Below are positions 30,662 to 39,184 of a stretch of 64,000 nt of DNA, in pieces. The DNA is from Gimesia chilikensis (GTDB lineage Bacteria; Planctomycetota; Planctomycetia; Planctomycetales; Planctomycetaceae). The position numbers and the translations under genes were made by a program. The stretch is taken from NCBI RefSeq assembly GCF_007744075.1, contig NZ_CP036266.1, forward strand, positions 8,088,564 through 8,152,563, read 5' to 3'. Each line of letters begins with the position of its first letter. The stretch's first letter is position 1. Below the pieces are notes generated by a model, which was not told where the DNA came from, did no database searches, and worked only from the letters and a program-made list of their open reading frames with translations.

Positions 30662-31237
30662 TCAGCGGTTCCGCTTCTTGCGTTTGGCATACGTGTCGCG
30701 TCGCTTCTCCGCGTGAAACACAAAGTAGCCGTCAATCTCGTGCACTTCGGTCCCTCCGAAAATGCTCGTCAGCTTCTTCTGGTACCACAGCCGTCGCCGT
30801 GTGACCATCACCATCCGTCCGCCGACCTTCAGCCGGTTGAATCCCTTCATGATAAACTGCTTGGCGACCGCAAAATCCTCATGGTAAGGCGGGTTAGAAA
30901 GAATCCAGTCGAAGTCGGTCTCCCGGTGATCCTGTAATCCGTCGCTCTGCAGAATCGTCACCCCCGCAACCTGGTTCCGTTCGGCGTTCTGTCGAGCCAC
31001 TTTAACCGCCCGGGCATCGATGTCCGTCATCACCACATTCTCCGACCCCACAATCGAAGCCGCCAGAATTCCCACCACGCCCCAGCCGCATCCCAAATCC
31101 AGCACCCGCTCTCCTGGTGCAAATGTCACCGTCGAGAGCATCACTTCCGTCCCCCGGTCAAGATTCTGGGGAGAAAATAATTCCGCCGCAGTTTCAAACT
31201 GGAACTGCCGACTATGATAGGTAAGGGAGAATGGCAT
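30662..31237 (-). CDS. RsmC-like class I SAM methyltransferase
   Basis: This 191-residue protein has SAM motif I VLDLGCGWGVVG (about 45-56) and motif IV SNPPYHED, the N-P-P-Y type of exocyclic-amine methyltransferases. It is about as long as the catalytic half of RsmC, which makes m2G1207 in 16S rRNA, and resembles YbxB-like small MTS proteins. The tail is strongly basic (EKRRDTYAKRKKRNR), suiting an RNA substrate. It converges with carB across the hairpin terminator. Confidence 0.83.
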   Translation of the reverse strand: MPFSLTYHSRQFQFETAAELFSPQNLDRGTEVMLSTVTFAPGERVLDLGCGWGVVGILAASIVGSENVVMTDIDARAVKVARQNAERNQVAGVTILQSDGLQDHRETDFDWILSNPPYHEDFAVAKQFIMKGFNRLKVGGRMVMVTRRRLWYQKKLTSIFGGTEVHEIDGYFVFHAEKRRDTYAKRKKRNR

Positions 31238-31442
31238 ACAGGTACAACAGGTCTGGAGTTAAGAACGATTTTGTGTTAAGAAACCTTAACACTCGCAGGT
31301 CTGGATTCACACTCCAGATTACTGTATCTTCTGTGGAAACATACACATCCGACCTGGATTTCTCCATGGCCCGTCCTGGGTTTCCTGTGATGTAGATTTG
31401 ATTTTTTCGGCACTGATACCTCAGCGGGCAAGGATCTGGCGT

Positions 31443-33617
31443 ATGGAAAAAGGCGCTCACCCCCATTTCAAACCGGGACTCACCACCTGGATTCTCACGA
31501 GTCTGGTGCTGGGGATCTCCTGTGGTTTGTTCTTTGGCGAACTGTGTGCGCCCCTGAAAACGGTCGGCGAGATTTTCATCGGCCTCCTGCAGATGACCGT
31601 CCTCCCCTATATCACGCTCTCCCTGATCCTCAACCTCGGTCGGATCTCCATCCGTCAGACCAGGCACATGGCCCTCACCGTTGTCAGCCTGATGCTCATC
31701 CTCTGGTGCATCGGTCTGTTCACGGTCTGCCTGATGTCCCTCTCCTTTCCCTTCTGGCAGAAAGGCGCCTTCTTCAGTACCAGTATCATCGAAGGCCCCC
31801 AGACCGAAAGTCTGTACGATCTGTTTATTCCGGCGAACCCGTTCTTCTCGCTGGCCAATAACGCCGTCCCCGCCGTGGTCCTCTTCTCGATCGGTGTCGG
31901 CATCGCGTTGAGCACCATCCCCAAACGCGAACAGCTCCTCGCACCACTGTCCGTCGCCGTCAATGCGTTGATGAAACTCAACCGCTTCGTCGTGCATCTC
32001 TCCCCCTTCGGAGTCTTCGCGATCGTCGCTTACGCCGTCGGTACGCTCCCCTTTGAAAAGTTCGGCCTGCTGCAGGCTTACCTGATTACCTATACCGTCG
32101 CCACACTGATTCTGACCGTCGGCATTCTCCCCATGCTGATCTCCATCTGCACCCCGGTCCGCTACTGGGATGCCCTCCGCGTCTCCCAGCCGGCCGTCAT
32201 CGCAGCCTTCGTCCTCAGCAGTACCTTCGCCGTCCTCCCCATCATTGTGGAATCGGCGCGGGAAATCCTCGAACGCTATAAACTGGAAAAAGATGAAACC
32301 GGCGGTTCGCCCGACGTGTTGATTCCCCTCGTCTTTCCCTTTCCCGATATGGGACGTATCGTCGGTCTGATCTTCATTCCCTTTTCCGCCTGGTTCTACG
32401 GCTCCAGCCTGATGCCCGATCAGTACCCCAAGTTTCTCTCGCTGGGCATGGCTGGCTCTTTCGCCAAACCCGCGGTCACCATCCCCTGGCTGCTCGACCT
32501 GATGCATATTCCGCACGACATCTTCCAGCTCTACCTCGCGGTCGGCGTCTATACCACCCGCCTGGGCGATGCGCTGCGTTCGGTCTACCTCTTCTCCTTC
32601 GCAATCCTCACAGCAGCCTCGCTCTCGGGAACGCTCAAGGTGCAGTGGAAACGCTTTTTCGTCTACACAACGCTCTCGCTGGTCATGGCAGGCATTGTCA
32701 TCGCCAGCATTCATACCGTTCTCGAATATACATTCAAAAACCTCTACCAGTCCAAAGCGATGATCGCCGACCGCCAGCTGCTCTTCCCCGGCGTCAAGGA
32801 AACCATCCTCAAAGAATCGACTCCCAACCCGGACCCGATCCAGCCCGGCGAAACGCGTATCGACCGCATCCGCAAACGTGGCAAGATCCGGCTCGGCTTC
32901 GACGCCAAACGGCTGCCGTTCTCCTACTTCAACGATCGCGGCGAACTCGTCGGCTTCGACATCGATATGGCCCATCGCCTGGCCCTCGACCTCGGCGTCG
33001 ATATCGAGTTCGTTCCTTTCACACCCCAGACGCTCGTTAAACAGTTGAACGCAGACCACTTCGACCTCGCCATGTCCGGACTGGAAGGCACCATCGAACG
33101 GGCGACCGCCTTCCCCGTCGCCGACTCTTACATGGACGTCACCCTCGCCATGGTCCTGCACGACTACCGCAAAGTCGAGTTCCTCGAATTCGAGAAACTC
33201 CGGCATTCCCCCGACCTCAAAATCGCCGTGGTCGCCAACAGCTTCTTTGACGAAAAAGCACATACGTTCTTCCCCAACGCCAGCTTCGTTTCCATCAATT
33301 CCGAAGAAGACTTCTTCGAAGAAAAAGCCGACGGCGCTGACCTGCTGGTCACCAGCGCCGAAGCCGGTGCCGCCTGGACGCTCCTCTATCCCGAGTTCTC
33401 CGTCATCAATCCTCTCAAGAAAAACGTGAAGGTTCCCATGTATTACCTGGGCGCCCACGACATCGAGTTCGAAGAATTCATGGAAGTCTGGCTCGAACTC
33501 AAAAAGAAGGAAGGCGTCTTCGAAGAACTCTACAACTACTGGATCCTCGGCAAAGACAACAAAAACGCCGAACCCCGCTGGTCCATCATCCGCGACGTCC
33601 TCCAATGGGTAGACTGA
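31443..33617 (+). CDS. Dicarboxylate/cation symporter-like (SDF) protein fused to solute-binding domain
   Basis: This 724-residue membrane protein has residues 1 to about 440 like a sodium:dicarboxylate symporter (GltP/SDF), including LSSTFAVLP in place of the SSSAATLP hairpin. At the NMDGT unwound-helix position (about 295-310) it reads FPFPDMGRIVG, so the usual substrate and cation motif is lost. A further helix then leads to an SBP_bac_3 domain (about 473-710) with RGKIRLGFDAKRLPFSYFN and LVGFDIDMAHRLA. I chose the ATG at 31443; the longer frame start has no support. The fusion may deliver an amino-acid-like ligand to, or gate, the membrane part. The gene is monocistronic. Confidence 0.85.
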   Translation: MEKGAHPHFKPGLTTWILTSLVLGISCGLFFGELCAPLKTVGEIFIGLLQMTVLPYITLSLILNLGRISIRQTRHMALTVVSLMLILWCIGLFTVCLMSLSFPFWQKGAFFSTSIIEGPQTESLYDLFIPANPFFSLANNAVPAVVLFSIGVGIALSTIPKREQLLAPLSVAVNALMKLNRFVVHLSPFGVFAIVAYAVGTLPFEKFGLLQAYLITYTVATLILTVGILPMLISICTPVRYWDALRVSQPAVIAAFVLSSTFAVLPIIVESAREILERYKLEKDETGGSPDVLIPLVFPFPDMGRIVGLIFIPFSAWFYGSSLMPDQYPKFLSLGMAGSFAKPAVTIPWLLDLMHIPHDIFQLYLAVGVYTTRLGDALRSVYLFSFAILTAASLSGTLKVQWKRFFVYTTLSLVMAGIVIASIHTVLEYTFKNLYQSKAMIADRQLLFPGVKETILKESTPNPDPIQPGETRIDRIRKRGKIRLGFDAKRLPFSYFNDRGELVGFDIDMAHRLALDLGVDIEFVPFTPQTLVKQLNADHFDLAMSGLEGTIERATAFPVADSYMDVTLAMVLHDYRKVEFLEFEKLRHSPDLKIAVVANSFFDEKAHTFFPNASFVSINSEEDFFEEKADGADLLVTSAEAGAAWTLLYPEFSVINPLKKNVKVPMYYLGAHDIEFEEFMEVWLELKKKEGVFEELYNYWILGKDNKNAEPRWSIIRDVLQWVD

Positions 33618-33924
33618 ATCCAGAATCATAATCGACATCGACACCACCCGGTCAAGCTCTCCTGAAAAGATCATTCATATGGGTGGGCTCGGATGCACAT
33701 CCGGGCCGAGCGCAGCGAGCAGGAGGTCGCAGCTGCCGATCTCAATATAAGATGCGCCTCTCTGACTGTAATTGGGACGTAATTCAGGACTTTTCGTGGA
33801 CCATAATATTTCTCACCTATCATGGTTCCTCCCAGATTTCTTCCCACACGTCCCCTTTTCCTGCTATACTGTACACACATGAATTGACCCGTCATTGTTC
33901 AATCGATTCCGTCAGGAACCAGCC
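33618..33924. other. Intergenic region with a palindromic repeat copy
   Basis: This spacer of about 307 bases holds one copy of the GGGTGG...GAGCGCAGCGAGC repeat (33682-33730). Otherwise I see only the presumed promoter area of the secreted protein that follows. Confidence 0.5.
33682..33730 (+). repeat. Palindromic intergenic repeat (family A, end unit)
   Basis: The unit reads GGGTGGGCTCGGATGCACAT, then CCGGGCCGAGCGCAGCGAGC and AGGAGG. It carries the imperfect palindrome of the family and the GAGCGCAGCGAGCAGGA tail seen at 51647, 60755 and, inverted, at 38860-38900. Confidence 0.75.
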
Positions 33925-35058
33925 ATGTCCGTTCGTCTGCTCCTCAGCCTCACACTCCTGTTCTGTCTGACCTCCCCAACTTTGAGTACCGCTACCGACC
34001 CCGACCCAACCCCCGTAGCAAAGCGCGAACTCAATGCCGCGGAAACCGAACACGCGCTGCAACTCCTCGCAGAGGAACTCACCAAAAATCTCGACGCCAT
34101 CCACACCTGGCAGGGAACCTGCCTCTTTCAAAATCAAGTCCGGTTAGCTGATCCGCGCATTACCAAAAATTCCAAATGGCAAACCACCGAGGGACAGTAC
34201 ACCTTCTGGCTGGATGAAATTCACGACCGCCTGCGGGTAAATTACCATAAAATCAAAAAGCCCGATGAGTTCAACCTGCTCACGCCACAGACTCCCATAA
34301 AAGTGGGTCATCCAACAAACACCCAATGGATCGTCCAGGGTCTGGACGTCTGGGAATTGGGTGAGGAACGGTTCGGCTCCGTCAAAGGTTTTCCCGAAGG
34401 AATCCTGATCCCAGGCTCCACAGGTCGCGTCCTGTTTCGCAAGCTCAGGTATGAATCCGAACACAACGGTCTCTTCTTCGATCCCCGCGAACTGGTTGGT
34501 AATGGCTCGCACACCTTTGCCAGAACCTGTCGTATGTACGCCGACGCACTGAGCGGCAAACCAGGCACTGAAGAGAATTCCAAAGTTACCAAACGGATTA
34601 TGATCACCGAACTCACTCCAGACTCGAATCACCGTCAATACCTCGTCAAAATCGATTATAACTCACCAGAAATCGAAGCTGCCCCCATCCGCTCTGAAAC
34701 AACCTACGACTCTCGCTTTGGTTTCAACGCCATCAAATACGAACAGTTCCGTGGCTCAAGACTGATCCATAAACGCACCTTTCTTTACAATCGGGTCGGC
34801 GATATCTTCTTACCTCACGAAGTCGATATTGTCCGCTTTAGTTCCCGGTTGGCAGACCAGACAGAAATCGACCTTCGCCAGAACTTCAAACTGGTCGAAT
34901 CAAAACTCAACCAGCCACTCGATCCAAATCAGTTCGAAATCAAATCACTCGAGCTGAAACCCGGCGAACGCATCGTCGACCAGATCCGCGGCAAAGCCTT
35001 CGTCCAATACGAAGGCCGCCTGGTCCCCGCCAGCCAGTTTCCCCTATTAATCAATTAG
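33925..35058 (+). CDS. Secreted protein of unknown function
   Basis: This 377-residue protein has a signal peptide (about 1-22, MSVRLLLSLTLLFCLTSPTLS). I chose the ATG at 33925 because the signal peptide starts there; the frame from 33895 adds ten residues without it. The mature part is soluble and beta-rich by its alternating pattern and resembles in layout the outer-membrane-lipoprotein-sorting-like proteins common in planctomycetes. No catalytic motif is visible. Two other secreted unknowns in the window (49271 and 60993) have a similar size and layout, but I cannot show homology by eye. Confidence 0.7.
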   Translation: MSVRLLLSLTLLFCLTSPTLSTATDPDPTPVAKRELNAAETEHALQLLAEELTKNLDAIHTWQGTCLFQNQVRLADPRITKNSKWQTTEGQYTFWLDEIHDRLRVNYHKIKKPDEFNLLTPQTPIKVGHPTNTQWIVQGLDVWELGEERFGSVKGFPEGILIPGSTGRVLFRKLRYESEHNGLFFDPRELVGNGSHTFARTCRMYADALSGKPGTEENSKVTKRIMITELTPDSNHRQYLVKIDYNSPEIEAAPIRSETTYDSRFGFNAIKYEQFRGSRLIHKRTFLYNRVGDIFLPHEVDIVRFSSRLADQTEIDLRQNFKLVESKLNQPLDPNQFEIKSLELKPGERIVDQIRGKAFVQYEGRLVPASQFPLLIN

Positions 35059-35094
35059 ACTCCAATCATATTCCACATCCCAGCGTTCCAGAAT

Positions 35095-35125
35095 TTTCGT
35101 GTCTTTCGTGCTTTTCGTGGTTCCA
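35095..35125 (+). repeat. TTTCGTG-rich short repeat, copy 1
   Basis: TTTTCGTGTCTTTCGTGCTT followed by TTCGTGGTTCC. It has three TTTCGTG heptamers spaced by 3-4 bases. A nearly identical copy is at 38912-38945, and decayed copies are at 35780, 36026, 36886 and 39130. Confidence 0.7.
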
Positions 35126-35375
35126 TATCCTCATTCCCCTGATCCGTTTCCCACCTGAAAACCCACGCACCACTGCCCCACATCCACGACACAAACTGAA
35201 CTTGATTCCCTCCCGCCGATCCCTAACTTTCCCCCCTGGCTCGCGCGCGAGACGGGTCTATGAGCACCGAAACACAGCCCACCACTGACACAGCAGCACC
35301 TGAATCTCCGTCGTTTTTCACTATAGATCCACCTGTTTTCTGAGAACCGGTTCCCCAGAAACAGGTCACCCAAAC

Positions 35376-35461
35376 GAGACAAAATCAGGCCACAGCGGGA
35401 CAAATTCCGGGCCAGACCAGGACAAAATCCGGTCACATCAGGACAAAATTCTGTCTTGACC
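35376..35461 (+). repeat. Four-copy degenerate tandem repeat, period 21-22
   Basis: Units begin at 35376, 35398, 35420 and 35441 and share G(A/G)GACAAA(A)TCxGG. They are direct repeats without unique spacers, so this is not a CRISPR array. Confidence 0.65.
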
Positions 35462-35574
35462 TCCCCGTGCCTTTGAAGATGATTCCAAAACATCAAACAT
35501 GCCTCCTACCACACACAACACGAGGGGCGGCCCCATACGCCTACCCGCTTGATAAAACAAAACACCCACCCACC

Positions 35575-35620
35575 GTGAGCGGAATGAGCCCTAAGCAATT
35601 CGGGCCAAGCGCGCAGGAAA
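35575..35620 (+). repeat. Degenerate palindromic repeat (mixed family A and hairpin family)
   Basis: GTGAGCGGAATGAGCCCTAA followed by GCAATTCGGGCCAAGCGCGCAGGAAACC. It starts like the GAGCGGAATGGCGCTA hairpin family (36480, 38595) and ends like the AATTCGGGCCGAGCGC part of family A. Confidence 0.5.
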
Positions 35621-35872
35621 CCACAGCCCCCGCGATCAAAACATCTCGTCTCAACAAATCGAGGAGCGTCCTCATCACCACGCATTATAAAACATCAGCA
35701 CCAGCCACACCCAGCTGAATATCAGACACTGCACTGATCAGCATCCAACCACAAAACCAGCGACCACACTGAAATTTCATTCGTGTTTTTCGTGCCGTCC
35801 GTGCTTCATCAAATCCGCTCTGGAACGGACGCGATATAACAATAAATACTGCGGGGCACTGTGCAAACAAGA

Positions 35873-36075
35873 TCCGCAGTAGGGGCGACCCTGCGTGGTC
35901 GCCCGCAGTTCGATAAATTTGCTGTCAGTAACTCGAAACATCCACAGCATCCATCCACACGTTAAATAAAATCACGTACCCCAACAGGCGGGCAGGCACA
36001 CAGGCCAGCCTCTGCATTAGAATTTCTCAGGAGTTTTACGTGCCGACCGTGGTAGATATAAATTCATGGAAGCAC
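35873..36075 (+). repeat. About 200-base dispersed repeat, copy 1
   Basis: It begins CCGCAGTAGGGGCGACCCTG and runs through a CAACAGGCGGGCAGGCACAC segment to a TTTACGTGCCGACCGTGGTA end. It aligns by eye along most of its length with 38979-39172. It contains the inverted pair GGGGCGACC...GGTCGCCC near its left end. Confidence 0.75.
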
Positions 36076-36187
36076 AGCATTTCGCAGCCCCCACCCCGCA
36101 ATCTCACGAAAAGTACAGCCAACGACGCAATTTTTCGATATAATGCACCTGAACCACATCCAACCTCCTCAGACGTGTGAGCAGACG

Positions 36188-36463
36188 ATGCATCAACAAC
36201 CACCTCAGGACCCCGACACACCTGACCTGCCAGACCAGGACCTGAACCACTTACGGCGATCTCTCATCGGCGCGGCTTCCGGTGCCGCACTCCCCGTGCT
36301 GGCCGGATTCTATTTCGTCTACCAGTTCTCAGCCTACACAGCCACTTTACCTCCCGACTCCGCAGTATGTGGCACGCCGTTAGTTCTCCCTTTTTGTCTC
36401 TTCTTTTTCGTCGCACCAGTCATGGCACTCATCGGCGGCGTAATCGCAGCACTCTTACCCTGA
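36188..36463 (+). CDS. Small membrane protein, unknown
   Basis: This 91-residue protein has a Pro/Asp-rich N-terminal 25 residues and two hydrophobic helices (LIGAASGAALPVLAGFYFVY and LPFCLFFFVAPVMALIGGVI). I chose the ATG at 36188; an upstream ATG at 36143 lies inside low-complexity DNA. The layout is plausible for a planctomycete small membrane protein, but no family is recognised and the gene sits amid repeats. Confidence 0.5.
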   Translation: MHQQPPQDPDTPDLPDQDLNHLRRSLIGAASGAALPVLAGFYFVYQFSAYTATLPPDSAVCGTPLVLPFCLFFFVAPVMALIGGVIAALLP

Positions 36464-36953
36464 AAAAACCAACACAAGTGAGCGGAATGGCGCTAGCCAC
36501 CGGTACTATCTCCAGCGTCGCTAAAATTACCGGCGGCTAGGTAGCGTTTATTTAATAGTTTTCTACGTGATCATAAGGTCGACAGCGTTAGCTATGTCAG
36601 TATCCACCGTGGCCGAGGGTATGCTGTTACTCTTGTTTTCAGGACTTCAACAGCAGAAAAGAAAATTAGCCGCAGGGCGTTAGCCCCGGTTGAAACGTCT
36701 TTGCTATATATCATCCGAATTAAGAAACGCTACCTGGCACCTTGCCGCTCAGAAAAAGCAGGGATGAGCCCGCATAAAATTCAGACCGATCGCAGCAAGC
36801 AGGAACCGGACCGTGTTATGGCCAAAAAGAAATCAGCATTAACTGATCAGCATCCAACCACACAACCAGCGCCAACAAGAAATTTCTTTCGTGTTTTTCA
36901 TGCCTTTCGTGGTAGTCATAAATTCATGGAAGCAAACCCTTTCACGGTCCATC
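36464..36953. other. 490-base repeat-rich spacer before sulfatase stop
   Basis: It holds the hairpin repeat at 36480-36546, a GGGCGTTAGCCCCGGTTGAAACG segment near 36670 that recurs near 51778, and a decayed TTTCGTG unit at 36886-36920. A frame starting at 36701 is made of these repeats and is not called. Confidence 0.6.
36480..36546 (+). repeat. GGCGCTA...TAGCG hairpin repeat, copy 1
   Basis: It starts GAGCGGAATGGCGCTAGCCA and ends TACCGGCGGCTAGGTAGCG. The arms CTAGCCACCGGTA and TACCGGCGGCTAG pair with one mismatch. A related copy is at 38595-38660. Confidence 0.65.
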
Positions 36954-38576
36954 TCACTTCGGATAAACCCCCACACGCTTCGCCCATGCCTCCCACTGTG
37001 ACTTCAGATCATCCACCACCGCGCGCCTCCGTTCCGCCAGGTCATTCAGTTCCGTGCGATCCGCTTTCACATCGTACAGCTCCCACTTCTGTGGCTGATA
37101 CCCCTTGGCCGGCGATACACCCCGTCCCACCAGCTTCCAGTCACCGAAACGCACGAACGCGTTACTCTCATGCTCGATGAAGATCGGTCGCCCCCGTTCC
37201 AGCGGTTTTCCCGTCAGCGCCGGACGCAGTGAAATGCCATCCAGCGTGTGGATCTTGTTGCCGGCGAACGTTTCCGGATAGTCGGCTCCCGCCACATCGA
37301 GCAACGTCGGCATCACGTCAATCAGCTGTGCCGGGCTCGTGTACCACTCGGCGCGCGGCTGAATCTGTGCCGGCCAGTGCATCAGGAACGGCGTCGACGT
37401 TCCCCCCTCATGCGCGAAATGCTTATACAGCCGAAAAGGCGTGTTGGAAGCATTCGCCCACGCTTTCCCGTAACTGTTGCTGTGCTCCTGGTTCCGCTTC
37501 TCGACATCCCGGAACTCACCCCGACCAAGAATTCCCCCTTCGGCACAACCCCCGTTGTCCGCGAGGAACAGAATCAGCGTGTTGTCCAGCTGATCATGCG
37601 CCTTGAGCCAGCCTACCAGCTTGCCGATGTTTTGGTCGATCCGATCGATCATCGCTGCATAAATCGCCATCTTCAGATCCATCTCGTCCTGCTTCTCAGG
37701 CTTCAATGTCTCCCAGGCCGGCACCTCTGCATCACGGGGCGAAAGCCTGGTGTCTTCAGAGATCAGCCCCAGCTGTTTCTGTTTGGCCAGCCGGCGCTGA
37801 CGGAGTTCATCCCAGCCGATCCGGTATTTGCCGCGATACTTTTTGATCTCCTCCTCATGCGCCTGTAGCGGCCAGTGCGGCGCCGTATACGCCAGGTACA
37901 GAAAGTATGGATCCGTTTTCTGTTTTGCGTTTTCCTGATGCTCCTTGAGAAAACGAATCGCGTAATCGGTGAAGGCATCAGTCGTATAAAACGGACGATC
38001 CGTCGTGCTCTCCGGATTCTCGATATCCTGGTTGCCGAACGTCATCCCCCGCGGCGCTACCGGATGGAAATACCGCGTCGCCCCCGATACACAACCGAAA
38101 TATTTTTCGAACCCCCGCTGCAAAGGCCAGCGATCCTGGTCGTTAAATCCCAGGTGCCATTTCCCCGCCATGTAAGTCGCATAGCCGGCTGTCCCCAGCA
38201 CCTCTCCTAACGTCACACATTGACGATTCAGATACCCCTGGTAAGCCGGCGGTTTGGAATAACCCCGCGTCTGATTTGGCGGATTCGTCATCCAGCCAAT
38301 TCCTGTCTGATGCGGATGCAGTCCCGTCATCAGCGTCGCCCGCGTCGGACAGCAGCGTCCCGAATTATAAAACTGCGAGAACCGCACGCCCCCCGCCGCC
38401 AGGGCATCGATGTTCGGCGTTTCAATCTCACTGCCGTAACAGCCGAGATCGGAGAAACCCATATCGTCGACCATGATCAGAATGATATTCGGCCGCTCGG
38501 CTTGCGCCGCATCAGTCGTCAAAATAGTCAGACAGACGACCAGACAGGTCAGAGCAGTAAAGATCAACCGAACCAT
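36954..38576 (-). CDS. Sulfatase (arylsulfatase A-like), exported
   Basis: This 540-residue protein has a signal peptide (about 1-26) followed by RPNIILIMVDDMGFSDLGCYG, the metal-binding start of type I sulfatases. The formylglycine motif is in GRCCPTRATLMTG, fitting C-x-P-x-R with the first of the two cysteines modified. AGKWHLG and FLADNGG complete the active site. I chose the ATG at 38576, where the signal peptide begins and GGGGTG lies upstream; the DNA further upstream is a dispersed repeat. Planctomycetes use such enzymes on sulfated algal polysaccharides; the substrate here is unknown. It needs a formylglycine-generating enzyme, not seen in the window. Confidence 0.92.
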   Translation of the reverse strand: MVRLIFTALTCLVVCLTILTTDAAQAERPNIILIMVDDMGFSDLGCYGSEIETPNIDALAAGGVRFSQFYNSGRCCPTRATLMTGLHPHQTGIGWMTNPPNQTRGYSKPPAYQGYLNRQCVTLGEVLGTAGYATYMAGKWHLGFNDQDRWPLQRGFEKYFGCVSGATRYFHPVAPRGMTFGNQDIENPESTTDRPFYTTDAFTDYAIRFLKEHQENAKQKTDPYFLYLAYTAPHWPLQAHEEEIKKYRGKYRIGWDELRQRRLAKQKQLGLISEDTRLSPRDAEVPAWETLKPEKQDEMDLKMAIYAAMIDRIDQNIGKLVGWLKAHDQLDNTLILFLADNGGCAEGGILGRGEFRDVEKRNQEHSNSYGKAWANASNTPFRLYKHFAHEGGTSTPFLMHWPAQIQPRAEWYTSPAQLIDVMPTLLDVAGADYPETFAGNKIHTLDGISLRPALTGKPLERGRPIFIEHESNAFVRFGDWKLVGRGVSPAKGYQPQKWELYDVKADRTELNDLAERRRAVVDDLKSQWEAWAKRVGVYPK

Positions 38577-38594
38577 AAACAGGCACCCCATCCT

Positions 38595-38660
38595 GAGCGG
38601 AATGGCGCTAACCACCGGTAATATCAACAGCTTTGTCACACACAACCGACGGGTAGCGCC
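38595..38660 (+). repeat. GGCGCTA...TAGCGCC hairpin repeat, copy 2
   Basis: It starts GAGCGGAATGGCGCTAACCA and ends GGGTAGCGCC. The outer arms GGCGCTA (38604-38610) and TAGCGCC (38654-38660) are perfectly complementary. It is in the same orientation as the copy at 36480 and lies just upstream of the sulfatase start. Confidence 0.65.
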
Positions 38661-38714
38661 TTGCCGCACAGTTGGAGTCTAATACCATATTCCAAATCAA
38701 TAAGAATTGAAACC

Positions 38715-38900
38715 GGGTGACCGCGAATGTAATTCACGGTTGTCGCAGACAACAGGAAACTGTCAGAGCACGATCACGAACGGGTAAGCAATCTCCGACC
38801 TCTGTTGCTTCCTGTGTCACAGTTTCTTTCAACAGTTCGCAGATCACACTGTGTGTTTCCTGCTCGCTACGCTCGGCCCGAATTACATTCGGGGCCACCC
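38715..38900. repeat. Complete palindromic MITE-like element (family A)
   Basis: The left end is GGGTGACCGCGAATGTAATT followed by CACGGTTGTCGCAGACAAC. The right end is the inverse, CTCGCTACGCTCGGCCCGAA followed by TTACATTCGGGGCCACCC. The about 24-base ends are inverted imperfect copies around about 140 bases of unique-looking middle. There is no coding capacity, which fits a non-autonomous mobile or structured element. Confidence 0.65.
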
Positions 38901-38911
38901 CCTGTTTTTTG

Positions 38912-38945
38912 TTTTCGTGTCTTTCGTGCTTTTCGTGGTTCATCT
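38912..38945 (+). repeat. TTTCGTG-rich short repeat, copy 2
   Basis: TTTTCGTGTCTTTCGTGCTT followed by TTCGTGGTTCATC. It is almost identical over 28 bases to the copy at 35095. Confidence 0.7.
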
Positions 38946-38978
38946 AATCCGTTATAGAAAAGACGTGATACAAACCAG

Positions 38979-39172
38979 ATCCGCGGTAGGGGCGACCCTG
39001 CGTGGTCGCCCGCAGTTCGACGAATTTGCTGTCAGAAACTCGAACCATTCACAGGTTCCATCCACACCTTAAATAAAATCACGTGGCCCAACAGGCGGGC
39101 AGGCACACAGGCCTGCCCCTACCTCAGAATTCTTTTCGTGCCGTCCGTGGTAGTCATCAATTCCATACAATT
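38979..39172 (+). repeat. About 200-base dispersed repeat, copy 2
   Basis: It begins CCGCGGTAGGGGCGACCCTG, continues through CAACAGGCGGGCAGGCACAC and ends in TTTTCGTGCCGTCCGTGGTA, matching 35873-36075 with scattered differences. Confidence 0.75.
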
Positions 39173-39184
39173 CTTGGTTCAAAC

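Larger units (their letters stand above)
35059..36187. other. 1.1-kb non-coding, repeat-rich region
   Basis: There is no believable gene here. It holds TTTCGTG-rich units at about 35095-35125 and 35780-35812, a four-copy tandem repeat at 35376-35461, a degenerate palindromic repeat at 35575-35620, and the 200-base unit at 35873-36075. A minus-strand frame at 35131-35496 is rejected as composed of repeats. Confidence 0.65.
38577..39184. other. 600-base repeat cluster between sulfatase and isomerase genes
   Basis: The spacer between the sulfatase start and the isomerase stop is almost entirely repeats: the hairpin repeat (38595-38660), a complete family A element (38715-38900), a TTTCGTG unit (38912-38945) and the second 200-base unit (38979-39172). 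No gene is seen. Confidence 0.7.

Noticed and set aside
27022-30735. 1237-codon open frame on the minus strand across carB
   Set aside because: It is antisense to a full, unmistakable carB; long antisense frames arise from the strong third-position codon bias of that gene. Its product has no family features.
31212-33674. 820-codon minus-strand open frame across the symporter fusion
   Set aside because: Antisense shadow of the symporter-SBP gene, with a biased, highly acidic composition and no motif.
35376-35461. CRISPR array
   Set aside because: The units are adjacent and degenerate with no unique spacers, and no cas gene is near.
35131-35496. 121-codon minus-strand frame
   Set aside because: It runs through the tandem repeat and low-complexity DNA and has no start signal or motif.
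36701-37180. 159-codon plus-strand frame
   Set aside because: It is made of dispersed repeats and then overlaps the sulfatase gene on the opposite strand.
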